A DNA stretch of 64,000 bases from Aculops lycopersici (taxonomy: Eukaryota; Arthropoda; Arachnida; Trombidiformes; Eriophyidae), in NCBI GenBank assembly GCA_015350385.1, contig WNKI01000001.1, forward strand, positions 9,665,118 through 9,729,117. Reading direction: 5' to 3'. Position 1 is the stretch's first letter. Each line of letters starts with the position of its first letter. Both the position numbers and the translations under genes were made by a program. Below the pieces are notes generated by a model. It was not told the DNA's origin and did not search any database. It saw only the letters and a list, made by a program, of their open reading frames with translations. Below are positions 37,439 to 47,700 of the stretch, piece after piece.

Positions 37439-37867
37439 ATGCAAAATCCATCACAAACAGACGTCGAGATTGACACATTGGTCGAATCCTACAAGGATCT
37501 CCAAGATGCGAAAAGCAAATTTCAAGCGTCTCTCGAATGTATCAAAACACAACGAGATTTGCCAAATGATAAGAGTATCCTGGTCCCTCTGACAGGATCA
37601 ATGTATGTGCCAGGCCATTTATCTAAAACAAATGAATTCTTGATTGATATCGGAACACAATATATGGTGGAGAAAGATGCCGACGGCGCCATCGACTATT
37701 TTGAGCGCAAGATGAAGTTTATTGATGTACAACTTGAGAAATTTTCACAGCTTTTACAAACTAGATTGCAAGCCAAACAGAAGGCGGCAGCCATGGCAGC
37801 TCAAGCGAAACCCAGGATGGCAGATGTTGTTGCCGGTACCTCATCAGCACCAAAGACGAAATCATAG
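37439..37867 (+). CDS. PFDN5: Prefoldin subunit 5
   Basis: 142 residues of an alpha-type prefoldin: N-terminal coiled coil (about 8-45), a beta-hairpin core with the diagnostic ILVPLTGSMYVPGHL and VLIDIG-like LIDIGTQYMVEKDADGAIDYF, then a second coiled coil (about 85-120) and a short Ala/Lys tail. Prefoldin is a cytosolic hexamer that passes nascent actin and tubulin to the CCT chaperonin. The last 67 bp of the coding region overlap the end of the ALG8 coding region on the other strand. Confidence 0.95.
   Translation: MQNPSQTDVEIDTLVESYKDLQDAKSKFQASLECIKTQRDLPNDKSILVPLTGSMYVPGHLSKTNEFLIDIGTQYMVEKDADGAIDYFERKMKFIDVQLEKFSQLLQTRLQAKQKAAAMAAQAKPRMADVVAGTSSAPKTKS
37718..37723 (-). terminator. Candidate poly(A) signal of ALG8, inside PFDN5 coding sequence
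   Basis: Minus-strand AATAAA 78 nt beyond the ALG8 stop codon. If used, the ALG8 3' UTR lies entirely antisense to PFDN5 codons. Confidence 0.4.
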
Positions 37868-39579
37868 TATAGCTCCAAGTAACTATAAGTGATACCCAGC
37901 GCCGAAAAGCTCGAAATCAGCATCAGAGGCAAGAATTCGTATTTGTTCAGCACCGCAAGTGGATTCCAACCATAATTCAGGTTTCCATGTACGAGGGTTG
38001 TATAAAATTCGATCATTATTATGCCCAGAATAAAGGATATGTCAATCAATTTGTATAACTTGCGCGCGATCGAACGAATGATACCCACAGGTTTACCCTT
38101 GTCAGCCTTGATTTGTGAGTTATAGTCATGTTGAAGGCAGAGAGATTTCGTGAAAGTGTGATAGGCTATCAGAAGAGTTATCTTGATCAAATATTCGGCC
38201 GGTGTAAAGAGTAGGGGGAATAGTGAATAGGTACCCGTCAGAGTAAGTCGTCGAAGAACTGTCTTTAGATTCAAATCCAAAAAGCTAATAGGTATGAGAG
38301 GCAACAAGATTAATATGATAGCCTTCTCATGAACATGCCAGCCGAACATGAAAGCAGTGAATGCTGACAATGTGACTGCTTTCATGAAGAGATTTGGTTT
38401 GTTAGTATAGCCACTGATTAGAAACTTCGTGGCCAAGGGTATGGTAAAAGTTGTAACAAGCGCTAGTGTTGTCATAGGACGAATTGTTGGCAGGTATTGG
38501 TGTTCATATTCTTGAACTAGTCCACTTGTTGATGAGATTGGTTGTGCCCGCGAGATTGAATCTAAATCGAACTTGGTATTAAGAGAGTCTTTGAAGACAG
38601 TGGCAAGTATCTTGTCGGCAGTGTTGTAGAGAGCCCATATATTCGGAGCCCAATAGGCGTGAGTCAGACCCCTCTTGAAGGGAAACAAACGAGAAACAAT
38701 CTGTCTAAGTTGGTCAAATTGAGCAAAGGGGATATAAGTGATGATAAACACCAAAGCAACAACGATTGCAAGTGATGTTGCTCGCACTATAAAGCTGGCA
38801 ATCCTACCTCGTTTATCCGATTTTGTCATGCAATAGCAAGTCAAGAGATACATCCCATAAGCTGGGGCACAGTATAAATAAATGTGCTTGAAGTTGAGTA
38901 GAATGGCGAACCAAAATGCTCCAGAGATGTAGTTCTGGGAGATAATGTTTGCGATTGATATCAATAGAATCCCGCTCAATAACCCGTTGTATTGGAAGTG
39001 AACATGGTCCACGATAAGAAGGCCTGGTTGAAACAATAGAAGAAGGGCTGTAGATGATGTGATGTCTGGTCGGAACAAAGAGTCTAGAAGATTCTGACTT
39101 TGATGCTTGTTTTCCTCGTTAGCTACTGCCTGACCTGGTGGCTGGTGAGTATCGATCTGTTGCTTTCTCTTGGTAGATGCTAAAACTAGAGTTAACTTGT
39201 TCGCAATCGGATCAGCAGCCTGACATAGCCTGTAGATGGCATAGTAGTATAAGAAATCACTAAATATAACAGTCAGCTTTTGGTAGATAATAACAGATTC
39301 GCTCCTTATGGGCTCTTTGGTTAATAAAAGAGCTTCGTTGAAGTTGAGAAAATTTGCAATCAATGCTAATAAAAACTCAAATGCCGCAAACAGAGGTGGA
39401 TAGTCGAGAGTCCATTCGGAGGTTTCATCAAAATACCATTCTTTAATAGGTAGGTTGTAGGTGATGGACATCCAATTTCTATGTACATCGAAGTCAGTTG
39501 ATACATATGACTTCAGTAGTAATAATTTAAGACATGAGATGCAGATGCACAGATTAATATAAGATAGTGCCTTGATCAT
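37801..39579 (-). CDS. ALG8: Dolichyl pyrophosphate Glc1Man9GlcNAc2 alpha-1,3-glucosyltransferase (ALG8)
   Basis: A 592-residue multi-pass ER membrane protein that adds the second glucose to the lipid-linked oligosaccharide used for N-glycosylation. Landmark segments are STDFDVHRNWMSITYNLP, WYFDETSEWTLDYPPLFA (the luminal acidic motif of ALG6/ALG8 enzymes), LLIVDHVHFQYNGLLSG and LNFKHIYLYCAPAYG. At least nine hydrophobic spans are visible. A hydrophilic insert at about 140-165 (TKRKQQIDTHQPPGQ...) is unusual. The family homology ends near ALGITYSYLELYYDFVFG; the last 18 or so residues lie in the antisense overlap with PFDN5. Single exon from ATG 39579. Confidence 0.95.
   Translation of the reverse strand: MIKALSYINLCICISCLKLLLLKSYVSTDFDVHRNWMSITYNLPIKEWYFDETSEWTLDYPPLFAAFEFLLALIANFLNFNEALLLTKEPIRSESVIIYQKLTVIFSDFLYYYAIYRLCQAADPIANKLTLVLASTKRKQQIDTHQPPGQAVANEENKHQSQNLLDSLFRPDITSSTALLLLFQPGLLIVDHVHFQYNGLLSGILLISIANIISQNYISGAFWFAILLNFKHIYLYCAPAYGMYLLTCYCMTKSDKRGRIASFIVRATSLAIVVALVFIITYIPFAQFDQLRQIVSRLFPFKRGLTHAYWAPNIWALYNTADKILATVFKDSLNTKFDLDSISRAQPISSTSGLVQEYEHQYLPTIRPMTTLALVTTFTIPLATKFLISGYTNKPNLFMKAVTLSAFTAFMFGWHVHEKAIILILLPLIPISFLDLNLKTVLRRLTLTGTYSLFPLLFTPAEYLIKITLLIAYHTFTKSLCLQHDYNSQIKADKGKPVGIIRSIARKLYKLIDISFILGIIMIEFYTTLVHGNLNYGWNPLAVLNKYEFLPLMLISSFSALGITYSYLELYYDFVFGADEVPATTSAILGFA
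38029..38034 (+). terminator. Candidate poly(A) signal of PFDN5, inside ALG8 coding sequence
   Basis: Plus-strand AATAAA 162 nt past the PFDN5 stop codon, antisense to ALG8 codons. No nearer AATAAA was seen. Confidence 0.35.
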
Positions 39580-39994
39580 GATGTCATTTAATGGACAAAG
39601 TTAGAGAGAGAAAGAGAGAGAGGTCAACATGGACTAATAAAGTCAAGTTGATGATCAGAGGGGAATATCATTGAAGAGTGAGAGAAAGTAGAATTTGTTG
39701 ATGTTTCGAGTGTCACGAGCAACGTTGTCTCAATGCCAGTCATCCAGAGTAGCACAAAAAATCCAATCCACACGCACCCTTCACCACTGAAGCGCACTGG
39801 CCTCTACCATGAATAATGGGCAAACATCGAATGAATCAAATTTTTTCCTCAAATTGATAATTATCAATCTACATTCTTGAAAATTTTATTAAGTATCAAT
39901 GTCGAAATTGATTACATTGAAACGAATGCACATTATGATGTTTGACCCACAGCGAGTTCTGGTCTGATTGTTGTTGTTGTTGTTTTCTGTTAAC
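39580..39994. other. Spacer between ALG8 and the 997-residue protein gene
   Basis: It contains the ALG8 promoter side and, on the same strand, the 3' end of the next gene with AATAAA at 39885-39890. No gene is seen. Confidence 0.5.
39885..39890 (-). terminator. Poly(A) signal of the 997-residue protein gene
   Basis: Minus-strand AATAAA 105 nt past the stop codon. Confidence 0.5.
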
Positions 39995-42988
39995 TTAGTT
40001 GTCGTCGTCGGTGAAAAAGTTTCTCGAGTTGTCCAGGTAAGCGAGATGTTGCTTTCCGCTGCTGATTGAACTACTATTATGGCTAGTGTTTTTGTTCCCA
40101 AATACCAGAGGTTCCACTCCCATTTCCGTATACCACATGCCTGTTCCACTCACCAATTGCTGTTGATGGTCATGATGCATTAGGGGTCGTTTTGGTGTGG
40201 ACTGATGTGGTTGGTTTTGTTGTTGTTGTTGTTGTTGTTGATATTGATGGTGTTGATGGTGATATAGTAGGTAGGCGTTCGAATGGCGAGGCTCTATGGT
40301 TATTTGCTGAACGCAAGCTGGCGATTCTATGGCCTCAGTTATGGCAGCCTCGTGCTGGTAGGCTAGTTGGTGGCAGGTGTCTAATTGACGCTGCTGCTGT
40401 TGTTGGTTCAAATCCGAGTTGGAGCTCGACGTTGAGTTTGAGCCTGGCGCTCCGTCGTCGGCGGCCAAATCGCTCGAGAGTGAGTCGCTTCGGTTTAGGA
40501 TGCTCCTAGTTAGAGAGGATAGTTTACCTGGCTCCTCGCAGTCGTCTATGACTGTCTTGACTAATTGGCGCAAGCTCATTTCCGGTTGCCTGCCAACGTT
40601 GTGATGGATATTTGCAAGCTGACTGTGAGTGGCGATGTTGCTAGTTGAAAGACTAGACTTGTACAAGGGCGACCGGTGCTCTGGTTGCTCGCTCGATCGC
40701 CTGCTCACCTGACGGCTTGTGGTCCATGGGTCTGAAGTGGTCGCTGCTAGGGGATAAGCACCGCTGACACTGCCGCTGTTCTTACCTGCGAGAAGTTGAT
40801 TATGATGATTTCCGCCTTGGCTAGCCGCAGCTGTGGCTCTAGGTGGCGTTTGGCGGAGACAAACCATGGACAGTTGCTTGATCAAACTCTCACGATTACA
40901 TTGGTAAGATCCTAGCGAGTTTTGGTTAGTTTGTTTGGTGGGAGTAGAATTTGTTGAAGTTGACGACATTCCATTGCGACAACTGGATGTACTAGTGCCA
41001 TTGCGGCCATCCAACTCGCACGACATGCCACCACTACCACCACCACCACTACAAACACCTGTCACCTGGTCAGTGGCGCCATTAGAATCCAGCGTTCGCC
41101 TTGCGGACATCAGTATCGTCTTCCTTCGTGGCTTCTGTTTCAATTTGAGCGAAATCTGGCGCTGTTGCTCCAACAACCTGAGCCGGGTCTCAGGATCAAC
41201 TACCTGTTGCTGTCTTTGTTGTTGTACACTTGTTGCCTCATTCACCGAGATGGCTTTGGTCTTGTAGCTATTGTGTGTCTCTTGTAGAGTTAGCTTACCA
41301 ATAGGTGAATCGTCAACACTCTTTGTTCCTATAATCTTTCTGGACATCTCATGGTTTTCGCGTGCCGTTGATGAGGACGAGATGGATACCGAAACTGCAT
41401 TCGCCGCCGCCGCCGCCGCCGCCGCTGCCGACTTGGAGGGCGAGGGAATCTTGCGAGCGCCTATTGAACTTGAGTGATTATTGAACAGAGACTCTAGCTT
41501 GCTGTTGATGATCATTCGATTCTGCAGGAATCTCGACTTGCGATCGGCTTGCTCGTCGCTTTCACTGCTGGCTTCACTGCTAGTTCTTCCAATACCACTG
41601 CTGACACTCAAGGTAGCAGTTTTACCCTTGGGCGACAGTGAAACCTCGCTACTTGTTGCTCTTGATTGATTTCCAACGATGGCTATTGTTTTTGTCACTA
41701 CAACCACCTGTGGCTCGGTGCTCTCGCATGTGACACTTGCTGACGAGACACTCTGCATCGGCGACTCGGTTGGACTTCGCGTGCAGCGGCCATGATGGTG
41801 ATGGAGGTGGTCTTGGTCGTCATGGTGGCTGGTGCAAGAGCAAGCCGAATGTTGAGTACTATGTCCGCTGTCTTGACTTCCGCTGTGATTACTATCGGTT
41901 CCGCTGATGGTTATCAATGAACGGTTCGAGGAGTCGACGGATTGATTGGACGAAACAACAGATTGACTCGAGGAATTGACTGATTGATCGTCAAAATCTG
42001 AGCCCCAACCGCAATCTTCCTCTTGATGACAGTTGTCACTTGTGCTATCAATCTCCACTTGTTGCTTACCGAATTGATTCGCATTCTCAAATGGCGGCGA
42101 TCCCTCTAGTTTTCGGACCGACTTGAATTTTGGCGTTGAGTTATGATGCGACGCCGAGGGAGAGCCGGCTTCTTGTGGTGGACTGAAAGTTGACTTGCGA
42201 CTTGAAGCGGAAGTTGAGTGTGAGGCCAGAAAACTTTTATGCAAACTGTGGGCCAAGTTATTGAAGCTCTTCAGTTTGATCTTGTTGAAATTCATGTGAC
42301 TTAGATTCTTGTGCAACCGTTTGACTAGTGGTTTTGCGGCCGCTTTGTGCTGCTTCAGCTTGCCGACAAAATATTGTGATCTATGTGCAATTGCCTTGCC
42401 GGTGGCCGATCGGTGGAAGCTGTACGACCCCTTCACTTCTGGCCCACCTGTTGGCGTGCTCGCTGGCGACTCCTCATTCTCGTTTACCTCATCATTGGAC
42501 TGCAAACTTGAATGGGCCGATATGTCTATAGCTTGTGGAATTGGCTGGAATCTCACCTGTCGCTTGCTGTTTCGCGAACTCGACGCCCCGATTTTGAGTC
42601 GCCGCGAACTTCGCCGCCGCGAACTGCTCGTTGTGATGGCTGAACTTCTAATAAAATTTGACTGATAGTGAGTGGTTGTTGTGGGTAACTTGATCTTTGT
42701 CGAATTAATTTTGCAATTTCTCATTGTCGTTGCTGTCGATGCTGTTGAAATGGTAGTTTGACTCTTGATGTCTTCATCGGTCTCATTGTTGACCGCCTCT
42801 TTGCTGCCACTGTTGTCTGAAATATCCAACGAACAACTAGATACATCCTCGTCGCTTAAAATCTCGACAGCCTGTTGCTGCTCGTTGTCAGTAAAACTGT
42901 TGCTAGTTGCCATGTCGTTTGCTTGCTCCAAACTATTGTCTAGTTCCCCTGTATGATAATTTAGTTTAACTAAGGCTGGTTCATCCAT
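39995..42988 (-). CDS. Large Ser/Gln-rich disordered protein, unrecognised
   Basis: 997 residues, start at ATG 42988 with an in-frame stop 12 nt upstream. I do not recognise a family. It is dominated by Ser, Asn, Gln and His low complexity: a poly-Ala run (KSAAAAAAAAANA, about 525), a poly-Gln run near 920, and His clusters. A basic, more conserved-looking block lies at about 190-260 (GSYSFHRSATGKAIAHRSQY, LVKRLHKNLSHMNFNKIKL). Others are the acidic EEDCGWGSDFDDQ, a Gln/Arg helix (TRLRLLEQQRQISLKLKQK) and SLRQLVKTVIDDCEEPG. The composition suggests a signalling scaffold or transcription-related protein, but that is inference. Several internal CAGGTAA-like sites mean that parts could be spliced out. 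Confidence 0.7.
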   Translation of the reverse strand: MDEPALVKLNYHTGELDNSLEQANDMATSNSFTDNEQQQAVEILSDEDVSSCSLDISDNSGSKEAVNNETDEDIKSQTTISTASTATTMRNCKINSTKIKLPTTTTHYQSNFIRSSAITTSSSRRRSSRRLKIGASSSRNSKRQVRFQPIPQAIDISAHSSLQSNDEVNENEESPASTPTGGPEVKGSYSFHRSATGKAIAHRSQYFVGKLKQHKAAAKPLVKRLHKNLSHMNFNKIKLKSFNNLAHSLHKSFLASHSTSASSRKSTFSPPQEAGSPSASHHNSTPKFKSVRKLEGSPPFENANQFGKQQVEIDSTSDNCHQEEDCGWGSDFDDQSVNSSSQSVVSSNQSVDSSNRSLITISGTDSNHSGSQDSGHSTQHSACSCTSHHDDQDHLHHHHGRCTRSPTESPMQSVSSASVTCESTEPQVVVVTKTIAIVGNQSRATSSEVSLSPKGKTATLSVSSGIGRTSSEASSESDEQADRKSRFLQNRMIINSKLESLFNNHSSSIGARKIPSPSKSAAAAAAAAANAVSVSISSSSTARENHEMSRKIIGTKSVDDSPIGKLTLQETHNSYKTKAISVNEATSVQQQRQQQVVDPETRLRLLEQQRQISLKLKQKPRRKTILMSARRTLDSNGATDQVTGVCSGGGGSGGMSCELDGRNGTSTSSCRNGMSSTSTNSTPTKQTNQNSLGSYQCNRESLIKQLSMVCLRQTPPRATAAASQGGNHHNQLLAGKNSGSVSGAYPLAATTSDPWTTSRQVSRRSSEQPEHRSPLYKSSLSTSNIATHSQLANIHHNVGRQPEMSLRQLVKTVIDDCEEPGKLSSLTRSILNRSDSLSSDLAADDGAPGSNSTSSSNSDLNQQQQQRQLDTCHQLAYQHEAAITEAIESPACVQQITIEPRHSNAYLLYHHQHHQYQQQQQQQQNQPHQSTPKRPLMHHDHQQQLVSGTGMWYTEMGVEPLVFGNKNTSHNSSSISSGKQHLAYLDNSRNFFTDDDN

Positions 42989-43189
42989 TTGAATCGATTA
43001 ATTTGTGTCTGATCTCAATGTAAATGTTTCCTTTCTGTTTATGATCGTATTAATAGCCAATAGGTTTGCGTGTTGAGGAAGAGAGATCAGATGCGAGATG
43101 TTAGCTTGAGAATGTAATATTTGGACCAATCTAATGAATCGAGTCCACAATTCAAAAGAGAATCTCGATAGAAAAAGTGAAAATCTCAC

Positions 43190-43270
43190 CGTTGCTATTG
43201 AGGCAAGCTTCTGCAAAAGTTGTAACCTCAAACGGTAGCCTAGATCCGGTGATGAGCGTGCTAACCACAT
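43190..43270 (-). other. Possible short upstream exon
   Basis: 27 codons (MWLARSSPDLGYRLRLQLLQ...KLASIAT) ending at an ACG|GTGAGA donor on the minus strand. It could splice to an acceptor inside the 997-residue frame and give an alternative N-terminus. No homology is recognised and no acceptor was established. Confidence 0.2.
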
Positions 43271-43482
43271 GTTGCTGTTGCCTCGACTGCCGTCGCCACT
43301 TTGGCTCGCTGTTCCACCGATAGCCTCTCTCTCTCTCTATTATTATATTGTATGTTTACTCGAGGCAAACCCGCCGACGCAATCTGATTAAATCATCAAG
43401 TTGTTTGTACTTTTCTGCTATCAATCGCTAGCATCATTCGCTGCAACCACTGGACCAGAGAGCAACATCAGGTGGTTGGCAG

Positions 43483-43506
43483 TGGCGGCGGCGGCGGCGG
43501 CGGCGG
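43483..43506. repeat. (GGC)n microsatellite
   Basis: Eight or so GGC units. Similar short GGC runs occur at 52465-52481, 61094-61111 and 63387-63402. Confidence 0.8.
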
Positions 43507-44664
43507 AGTCACAAAAGACAAACACTCCAATGAGCAGAACGCAACGCGCATCAGTGAGTAAGCTTTGTGAGTGAGCGTGAGCAACAAGTGTTTGCTTTTA
43601 CTCCGAGCTAGACACTTCGGGTCGATTGTCCACTGGACTTAGGATTGGTCATCAATGTTTAAGATGCCACTGAAGTGAGCCAGGTAGCTATGATCTGACA
43701 GGTGGTCGGCGCTGTTGAGGATCTGTGCAGACATTCCATGCTCGAACACTCGGCCAGAATTAGTCATCATATCAGTTTGGTATTTTTAACACTCGTAAGT
43801 GCAAAAGAAGAACGAAGAAAAAGTCTCTCAAGTAGTCTCTCTTGGAGACTGCTCAAAAGTTAGTCGGACGAAAGAAGTATAAAATCCGCCGGCTATTGAA
43901 AATGCAATTGATAGAAGATAGCTAAATATTTGCCTTGCCGGCAAGCTAGTCGCCTCCAGCTTCTTGCATCTCGCTATCTGGTCACCGCAAATCAAGACTC
44001 GAGAGTTGACAGAAATAATTTTATCTCCCCTTTATTCCATCCACCGCAAAGTATGAGGGGGCTAAAAAGTGAATCGATTGGCACCGCTGCCACCCTCTTT
44101 GTGGACGATCCAACTCTCGGACTTGTAAACTGGGAATCGAATAATAACCAAAACTGAACACCGCGCCAACACTTCGGTCGCCAACGCCAAGACGCCAAAC
44201 TGGCCGCAAGCCAAGATTAGCGCTCGCCTCAGGCCATACTCAACGCCTGGCATCAGTCGAGTGGCAAGCTAGCAGCAGGCTCGCGGCTCCAGTTATTTGC
44301 ACTCACCTCTCCACTTTAAAGTCGCTAGCTTGCCACTCGATCGAATGCTTATTGCGTAACTCGTCTGCTGCGTGGGGTAGTTTTCGTTTTCATTCATTTA
44401 GTTTGAGCTCAACAAACTTTGGCTCTCGCCGTCTCAGTTTAAAAAAGCTATCGAATTTAAAGGCCTTGCATCGAATCCAGCTAGAATCCTATCGACCGGA
44501 ATAGAAATCCGAATGCAAGCACAAGGTTGCAAATCCGACTGTCTTGTGTTTGTGTTTCTCTGGTAGATATAATCCGGCGTCGGTAACTAGATGCAACTCT
44601 TGGCGCCATGAGAGGGGACCACACACCGGCATAGCACTAACACCACCGGCACCAATATGGACAG

Positions 44665-44705
44665 CAACAGGTGATTGGCTGGCGAGCGAGCACTTCCACT
44701 TGTTG
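44665..44705. promoter_or_regulatory. CAACAGGTG and CCACTTGTTG motif pair
   Basis: Two members of the recurrent CAACARGTG family in opposite orientation 22 bp apart (44665-44673 and 44696-44705). The core is a CANNTG E-box. Confidence 0.35.
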
Positions 44706-47700
44706 CCTGCTCGAGTTCTCTATATTCTATTTTTAGTAATTGGAAATTGATTTTTACATTCCGCTCGACTTATCCCCTCATCGCACTCAACTTCGCGTCC
44801 AGTTTGCGCCACCTGATCTCCCACAGTCCACTACGGGAACGGCGAGGATAACGGTGAGCTTGCGATACGAGATCTTGTCTCTCGGCTCACTCAACGCAGC
44901 GGCTGCCTTGACCACGCCGCCGCCCTGAGCAACAGGTCGCTGTAGCTTATCATTAGCGGTAGTGGTGGCGACGGCAGCGTTTCGAGCGCAACGAATCGCG
45001 GCGAAGATACTCGCCGCTTGAAAGCCACAGTTGTTGTCCTCGTCGACTTCGACGCAAACAACATTTGGGAAGCTTGCTAAGTGGCTTGTAATGGCAAAAT
45101 GAGATTGGGATTCATATCGCGCTTCTGCTCGCTCTCGCTAAATGGACTGCAAGCGGACGACGCGGAAGAGAGGGAACAGAAGAGCATCGCAAGCATTTTG
45201 GACGTTGGGTTTCAATCAACGCAAGTCAATCATCAAATGTTTCTGTACCCTTTGACAAGAGCACGTCGCAGGCGAAAGTTAAGTGACTCTCACGGACAAG
45301 TGCCAATACTTTGGTCTCCGAGATGACACTGCTCGGCAGCGAGAGTTGAAACTTCCGGTTGTCGGCGAGGCAACAAGTGGTTATCACGGGAATCATCTTT
45401 GCTTACAAGCGCGCCGAGCTCAGCGTTGGTTGATGCGCTGACTCCCCATTTCTGGTGCTTTGACTCATGACTGGTGACGCAAATTTATGGATGGCGTTGG
45501 TCTCGTTAGTCCCAGATGTGGAAGCGAGTGACGTAAGCTCGGCGATTGACATGCTTATGAGCATCTCAAGACTCGACCGGCAGCTAGTTGGTCTCGCGCG
45601 GCCGTAACTAACGAGTTTGCCGCTTATTTGCTCTCTCCCTCTCTCTTTCGGTTTTACTTGGTTGCCAGCAAACAAGAGTTCGATTTCAAGTCACGGAGAA
45701 GAATCGAGACGAGACAAGACTACAACCTGTGGCTTCGGCTTGTTAATTAATTTGCGTCCACTTCCATCTATGCTTTCACTTTTCCTACTCGTCGTAGCTG
45801 CCGACACAAGTAGACATGGTGAAACTTATCGCAAATTCGAGTGGTTAGCTCAATCTTGATATGAGAAAGGAAAAGAGAAGAGAAGAGAAGGAGGGAGGGA
45901 GTGATGAACTTTCTCCGCTTCTTTTTCCTCCGCTCAATCACAAGCGAATGACCAGCGAGCTTGACGTCCAGCGATGGCAACGATAGTGGTCAGGCGAAAA
46001 AGAGATGACCAGTCAGCGGACATGACACCTCGCGACTTTTGAGTGGCCAACGACAGAACGAAACGAGAAGCTCAAGCAAACTCGTCTCAAATTTCTCTCA
46101 GCAAGTGAGCCGACCAGCCAGCTAGCCAACTGACCAAAAGAACAACCAACGATAAAATCCTATTTGACGAATAGCTGCCGGCCGGTTGGACTCGCGAGGT
46201 TAGTGGCTAGTAGAGAGAGAGAGAGACTTAAGTGATGGCAACAATAACTGTAACAACACCAACAACTGGACTAAACTGGAGCCGGCGCCTTGAGCTACGC
46301 TTGCCGGACGTCCACTTTGGCATAGTTGCAATAATAACAACAGGTTGCCATCTTTGTGCGTTTATTTGGAAGTTCTCTCTATCAAATTGGAGTTCAATTC
46401 AACTTCGAGGAATTCGATGCTCAATCTCTGAGGCCAATCGAACAGTTTGGTGAGTAGTATGTTGCACTACACAGTCGAACAAAACGTCCGAGAGGAAAGG
46501 CCATCGAAGTTTATGAGAGGGAGAAAGAAACGACGACGACTTTGGCGTCAAATTGCTGCAACAGAAACGATGATGATGGATGAGAGGTAAAAAGGATGAC
46601 GAGAGTGGCGTTGCAACAAATTCTTTCTGAAACTTTCCGAAAAGAACATTCGGCTCATATTAGTGGTGGCCACAACAAGTGGCCGACAAAACTGGGCAAA
46701 TGAAAGTTCCCGCTGCTCGCTTGATTGCGCCACCTGATATGCTAATGTGCCTCCGAGTAGGAGGACAAGTGCCGTTAGATGTCAATGGCGACTCTTTCTC
46801 CCTCTTTTTGCTGCAACTTAAGGCGAGAAAACGAACGAAGGTTACCTGCAACCTTCTGTTCCTTCGAGAACTTTAATTGCGCCCAATGGAGCAGAAGCAA
46901 GAGCAGAGGTAGAAAACGTTAGTCACAATGCAACAGGTTGTTGGCCTCGCAATGCCAACTTCGACTCGTTCGCTTGGAAACCACAAAAAGTGGTCTAATC
47001 TAAATTTCTTCAAACTTTTTCTCAAACTCTCCATCGTGAGATCGCTAAATTGTCGGCGTCCAAGCGAAAGGAAGCAAGTTTGCAACTAGCGAGTTTACCT
47101 GAAGTCGTTGAGGCACGATTGCAAGTAAACAGGTGGCAACAGAGCGTTGGCTCCACTTTCGCTTCTGCGCTCCAATTGCCCAACAAAGAACTTCACTGTC
47201 ACTGTCGGTAGCTTCATTGAGCCGAAGGAAAAAAGAATTCTTTTTTGTCCAAGTCACTTTCATTTACTTCTGAAGTTGGAGCAGCAAATTGTCTGACACT
47301 TGAAAATGGCTAACGGTGGCGCCGATTTGCGGTCACAACAATCAGACTGGCAACTCTCGTCGTTGGCCCTGATTTTCATTCATTCGATTGCCCGCTCTTC
47401 TGCTCGAACCACCTGTTGCATGGTAAGTGTTTGATTTTTTCCTCGCTCGCTCCTTATTTATTTTCGCTTTAATGGAATTTTTGTGAGCTTTGAGGATGCT
47501 CGCCATTCAAGCAAGCGGAAGCAGCATCATTAGCACTCTGTTTGGTCCATCTTTCTCCTGGCCAACGAGACACATTTAGGAGCTCAGGGCAACAGGTGCG
47601 CTTCCGTTGCATGGGATGCATTCGAATGACTCGCTGGCACCTGGGAAGCGAGAAGCGCGAGCAGCCTAGACAAAGGAAGACAACGGCCTCTCTCTCAGTC

